This document shows, piece by piece, positions 60,906 through 64,000 of a DNA stretch of 64,000 nucleotides; within the stretch, counting starts at the first letter, position 1, and each line of letters starts with the position of its first letter. Source of the stretch: UBA7434 sp042090785 (lineage in GTDB: Bacteria; Pseudomonadota; Gammaproteobacteria; Pseudomonadales; UBA7434); NCBI GenBank assembly GCA_042090785.1, contig JBELIP010000008.1, positions 21,805 through 85,804 on the forward strand, in the 5' to 3' direction. The notes beneath the pieces were generated by a model. It had not been told where the DNA came from. It saw only the letters and a program-made list of their open reading frames with translations, and made no database searches. Made by a program: the position numbers and the translations under genes.

Positions 60906-63497
60906 TTACTTTCTTCTTACTCGTAGCGCACCTAAGCCCAACATCGATAACCCTAAGGCCAACATGCCTAGACCACCAACCATTGGAATTTGAACTGGCT
61001 CACCACCGCCGCCACCATTCTCTAACAATTCAAGTGCGGCGGCTGCAGCTGCTACACCATCTGTAGGGTCATAAGGATCAAAGGCTGGGTCAGCGCCTGC
61101 AGCGTTAAGCGCAAGCTCAATATCGTTACTCACGCCATCACCATCGATATCGGAGTCACACACATCGCCAAAGCTATCGCCATCCAAGTTTTCTTGGTTA
61201 GGGTTAGCATCAGCCGGACAGTTATCCGTATCATCAACCAAGCCATCACCATCAACATCGGTTGCTACCAAATTCACTGCGGCTCTAAGACTAAGCACAC
61301 GGTAATCGGATGGGCTAGTCGTCGTCGTCTCATCTTCGTTGGTCACTGTTTTGATACCAGGAAGCAAAGTAAAGCTTGTTGCTGATTGATTAGCCCAACT
61401 TGCACCCGTGGCTAACAATGCTAGATCACCATTTAAATAAGGCGCATCAGAGTTAACAACCCCTGCTGCTTCGTTGCCTTGTACACCATCGGCTAAACCG
61501 CGATCCGCACCAGTCATACCATAGTTAATGCCATTTAAAGTGACCGTAGCCGTTTCATTCGCAAACAGATGGCCAGAGTAAGCCGTTTGGAAACGAATAT
61601 TTTTCATCGGTACAGGGCCATTACTGTCAGACAATGCAAAGTTTAACTTTTCGTTGCCCGTAATTAACCAACTGTTATCCCCACCAGCGGCATGCTTAAC
61701 ACCCAAGCCAGTTGGTATACCTGTTTTCTGTACACCACCTTGCAGTGAATACGTCGTTGTATCAGCTGTTTGCTTAGCAACAAGCGAAGCCACACCGTCA
61801 GTTGATGCAGTCACCGTTAATGTGTAATCACCCGATGTAAACGCCAAAGCACTTTGACCAAACACACTGCCACCGTTAGGCAAGTTAGCATCATACTCAG
61901 GAGCAAAATCAAATTGTAACTGTACTAGACCATCACCATCAGGGTCAGCATCACAGGCGTCGCCTATGCCATCACCATCGGCATCAGCCTGATTCGTATT
62001 AGCAACCGCAGGACAGTTATCGTCATTGTTATTCACGCCATCAGCGTCTGGATCTTGAAGCACAACAATCGATAAGCTTGCTACTTTTAATGCGGTAATC
62101 GTATCTGTTGTCGCCGAAGGCGAGGTGTAAGCAACAGCAGCTGCTAGTGAGAAGTTTGAAGCCAACTCACTGCCCCAACCCACTGCATTTGTACCACCAC
62201 CCACGTAAGTTTCGTCAATAACTGGCCATGAAGAGGGATCAGTTAAAGTACCTCGGCTACCAAAAGAGTAACCTTTAACAATGTACGAGTTGCCATTAAC
62301 AACAAGGTTCATCCGCTCATTCGTTGCCATAAAGTCTGATGCTGGCGTTTGAAAACCAATGCCAGAAAACGGAATGGCATTACCCGCTGCATTCGTAAGA
62401 CTAAAATGGAAGGTCTCATCTTGCGCAGTTTCTGGCACGAGGTTTAGCGACGTTGTTGAATCGTAAGCTAACGCTCTTACACTCATATCCCCATCGCCAT
62501 CATTGATACCTAAACCTTGAGGCGCATTACTGGAAGTCACTCTTGCAAGTGGTGCAGTACCTATCGTCGGATAACTGGCCGAAGAACCACGCACTGTTAA
62601 GATGTAATCACCAGAAGGCGAAGTAAATGTGAACGAGTCTTGCCCAAAAATACTGCCGTTGTACTGCAAGCTAGGGTCGTAGGTCGGACCAAACTGAAAA
62701 GTAATGTTAGCTATACCGTCGCCATTGACATCATCGTCGCAAGGATCACCCAGACCATCTGCGTCAGTATCAGTCTGAACAGCACTTGCTACTGCTGGGC
62801 AAGTATCTACCCCATTATTAAAACCGTCACCATCAATATCCGGATCAACATCAATACTTAATGTTGTCACTCTATAGCTAGTAATCGTTGGCTCAGTGGC
62901 AGACGTTGGGGTAAACCCCTGGGCGGCTGTCAAAGAAAAATTAGATGATAACTCGCTACCCCAACCAGTTGCATTGGCACCACCGCCAACATTCGATTCA
63001 TCAATTGTTGGAACAGTTGAAGAAGTTCCTTTAACGACATAAGTATTGCCATTAACCACAAGCGACGCACGCTCGTTACCATACATATAACTTGAAGTGG
63101 CTGTTTGAAACGCCACATTAGAAAAAGGTACTTGCGCACCGGCAGCGTTGGTTAATACAAAATTTAAACCCTCGCCTTCTGTAATATTTCTATCGGCAGG
63201 GTCTTCACCAAAAGGTGAAACACCAATACCCTGAATAATGGGATCACCCGAGCTATTAGTACCTAATGATTTAGTCAGACGAATATCACCGCCCGCAGAA
63301 GAGGTACCTGTTACAGTTAAGGTATAACTGATACCCGAACCAGAAGTCGCAGTGTAGGTTAAAGCGTTTTGTCCAAAAGCATTATCGGCTGCATCAGTTG
63401 GAGTAAAGCTAAAATTAACTGCTTCTGCGTTAACATAGGATGCTGCACTGATGGCCATAAGTAAGGCTGGCGCTTGGATATATTTAGAAAATCTCAT
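60906..63497 (-). CDS. Secreted multi-module protein: three related beta modules, TSP3 repeats, sorting tail
   Basis: No enzyme family is recognised in this 863-residue protein. A signal peptide (about 1-25, ending SYVNAEA) precedes three related modules at about 28-217, 265-480 and 527-743. Shared marks are F-x-F/P-x-x near the start, FGQ-x-x-x-x-x-T, LVVNGN-x-Y-V/I-VKG and GWGSEL-x-SNFSL in modules 1 and 2. Module 3 is closer to the N terminus of the adjacent esterase. Between them lie thrombospondin-3 type calcium repeats (DIDGDGFNNGVDTCP, DPDADGVNNNDDNCP, DVDGDGLVDDTDNCP). A Gly-rich linker and the tail IPMVGGLGM-hydrophobic-RVRRK end the chain. A structural or glycan-binding surface protein is inferred. 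GGGG lies six bases before the ATG. Confidence 0.8.
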   Translation of the reverse strand: MRFSKYIQAPALLMAISAASYVNAEAVNFSFTPTDAADNAFGQNALTYTATSGSGISYTLTVTGTSSAGGDIRLTKSLGTNSSGDPIIQGIGVSPFGEDPADRNITEGEGLNFVLTNAAGAQVPFSNVAFQTATSSYMYGNERASLVVNGNTYVVKGTSSTVPTIDESNVGGGANATGWGSELSSNFSLTAAQGFTPTSATEPTITSYRVTTLSIDVDPDIDGDGFNNGVDTCPAVASAVQTDTDADGLGDPCDDDVNGDGIANITFQFGPTYDPSLQYNGSIFGQDSFTFTSPSGDYILTVRGSSASYPTIGTAPLARVTSSNAPQGLGINDGDGDMSVRALAYDSTTSLNLVPETAQDETFHFSLTNAAGNAIPFSGIGFQTPASDFMATNERMNLVVNGNSYIVKGYSFGSRGTLTDPSSWPVIDETYVGGGTNAVGWGSELASNFSLAAAVAYTSPSATTDTITALKVASLSIVVLQDPDADGVNNNDDNCPAVANTNQADADGDGIGDACDADPDGDGLVQLQFDFAPEYDANLPNGGSVFGQSALAFTSGDYTLTVTASTDGVASLVAKQTADTTTYSLQGGVQKTGIPTGLGVKHAAGGDNSWLITGNEKLNFALSDSNGPVPMKNIRFQTAYSGHLFANETATVTLNGINYGMTGADRGLADGVQGNEAAGVVNSDAPYLNGDLALLATGASWANQSATSFTLLPGIKTVTNEDETTTTSPSDYRVLSLRAAVNLVATDVDGDGLVDDTDNCPADANPNQENLDGDSFGDVCDSDIDGDGVSNDIELALNAAGADPAFDPYDPTDGVAAAAAALELLENGGGGGEPVQIPMVGGLGMLALGLSMLGLGALRVRRK

Positions 63498-63735
63498 TGT
63501 GTTCCCCTATATATTTCTTGTATATTTTTTTTGTATTTCTTTGCTAGTAATTTCTTCTTATTGTTTGATTACAGCACAGTAAACGGAGAATGGTATGTTC
63601 AAAGGCCGTAGAAAGGTGGCACGATGTATCAAGAATCATTTTTGATACACACTGATACAAAAATCAAAGCTGATATTTGCTAATTAAGCAATCAATAACT
63701 GTTTAGATTGCTAATTTTTAATCGATATAAAATTA

Positions 63736-63764
63736 AAAACCCCCTCCAAATCAGAGGGGGTTTT
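63736..63764 (-). terminator. Terminator downstream of the VPLPA-CTERM gene
   Basis: AAAACCCCCTC (63736-63746) pairs perfectly with GAGGGGGTTTT (63754-63764), with T-runs available in both directions. It lies nine bases past the stop of the partial gene at the right edge. The rest of the spacer (63498-63735) is AT-rich, must hold the promoter of the 863-residue protein gene, and shows no gene. Confidence 0.92.
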
Positions 63765-63772
63765 TTATCGTA

Positions 63773-64000
63773 TTAAACCGCAGAACGATTGCGACTCATA
63801 CCTACTAAACCAACCATTGCCGAAGCAAATAACCAAGCGGCTGCCGGAACTGGAACCGCTGTTGGCGCCAACTCTAACGTAACAGACTGAAGTCTATAGT
63901 TAGTAGTTTGGCCATTAACTGCAGCTGCGCCAGTTAAAGTGAAAAAGCTATCAACATCTGCGCCATCTGCGCCATCCGCACCCCAACCATGTTGAGAGCC
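63773..64000 (-). CDS. VPLPA-CTERM / PEP-CTERM protein, C-terminal part only
   Basis: The frame is open from the window edge to TAA at 63775-63773, giving the last 75 residues. It ends VPVPAAAWLFASAMVGLVGM followed by SRNRSAV, a clear VPLPA-type PEP-CTERM tail recognised by exosortase systems. Before it, GWGADGADG-DSFFTLTG and NYRLQSVTLELAP match the end of the beta modules in the neighbouring 863-residue protein (GWGSEL-SNFSLT and YRVTTLSIDV). It is therefore probably a one-module relative with a different sorting tail. Its start and most of the module are outside the window. Confidence 0.85.
   Translation of the reverse strand, partial: GSQHGWGADGADGADVDSFFTLTGAAAVNGQTTNYRLQSVTLELAPTAVPVPAAAWLFASAMVGLVGMSRNRSAV

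Overview
The window looks like chromosome of a marine-type gammaproteobacterium related to Pseudomonas, probably of the Cellvibrionales. The grounds are protein families and gene order: recA-recX, ppiD-hupB-lon-clpX-clpP-tig, the run yceD-rpmF-plsX-fabD-fabG-acpP-fabF-pabC-mltG-tmk-holB-pilZ-tatD without fabH, and rluC-HAD-sppA all follow the Pseudomonas arrangement, while the right end carries polysaccharide-degrading secreted proteins with C-terminal sorting tails. Genus is inference; no rRNA gene is present. No insertion sequence, prophage, integrase or CRISPR array was seen.

Region 1 (1-7.2 kb, mostly minus strand): a partial FabY-type ketoacyl synthase, a divergent AraC/GlxA-type regulator, recX and recA with a clear LexA box, a DUF501 gene, and etfBA. 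Region 2 (8.0-13.1 kb, plus strand): a large acyl-CoA dehydrogenase, a FabH-like thiolase-fold enzyme and ETF:ubiquinone oxidoreductase. With etfBA these form an acyl-CoA oxidation and electron-transfer neighbourhood; fadBA follows at 25-29 kb. Region 3 (13-25 kb, minus): an HDOD gene with an in-frame stop near its N terminus, serA, then the protein quality-control block ppiD-hupB-lon-clpX-clpP-tig, and tRNA-Leu(UAG).

Region 4 (25-41 kb, minus): fadBA, a compact GH84 enzyme, a candidate structured small RNA on the plus strand with its own terminator, and the long tatD-to-yceD cluster covering envelope, DNA replication and fatty-acid synthesis genes. The initiating enzyme FabH is absent from this cluster; FabY at the left edge probably replaces it. 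Region 5 (41-51.7 kb): maf, a CpxR/CpxA-like two-component pair, sppA, a HAD phosphatase and rluC, then a gene-free stretch of about 1.4 kb rich in inverted repeats that leads into rne (RNase E), and tRNA-Ser(UGA).

Region 6 (51.8-64 kb, minus): an accessory polysaccharide-use locus. It encodes a secreted esterase, a DUF1501/DUF1800 pair, a sugar-porter permease, a GH10 xylanase-like protein with thrombospondin-type-3 repeats, a secreted CE1-like esterase, a three-module calcium-repeat protein, and the 3' end of a VPLPA-CTERM protein. One unnamed beta-rich module of roughly 170-215 residues recurs three times in the 863-residue protein and once in the esterase, and its tail motif recurs in the partial protein at the right edge. 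This module family and the candidate small RNA near 30.3 kb are the least explained parts of the window.
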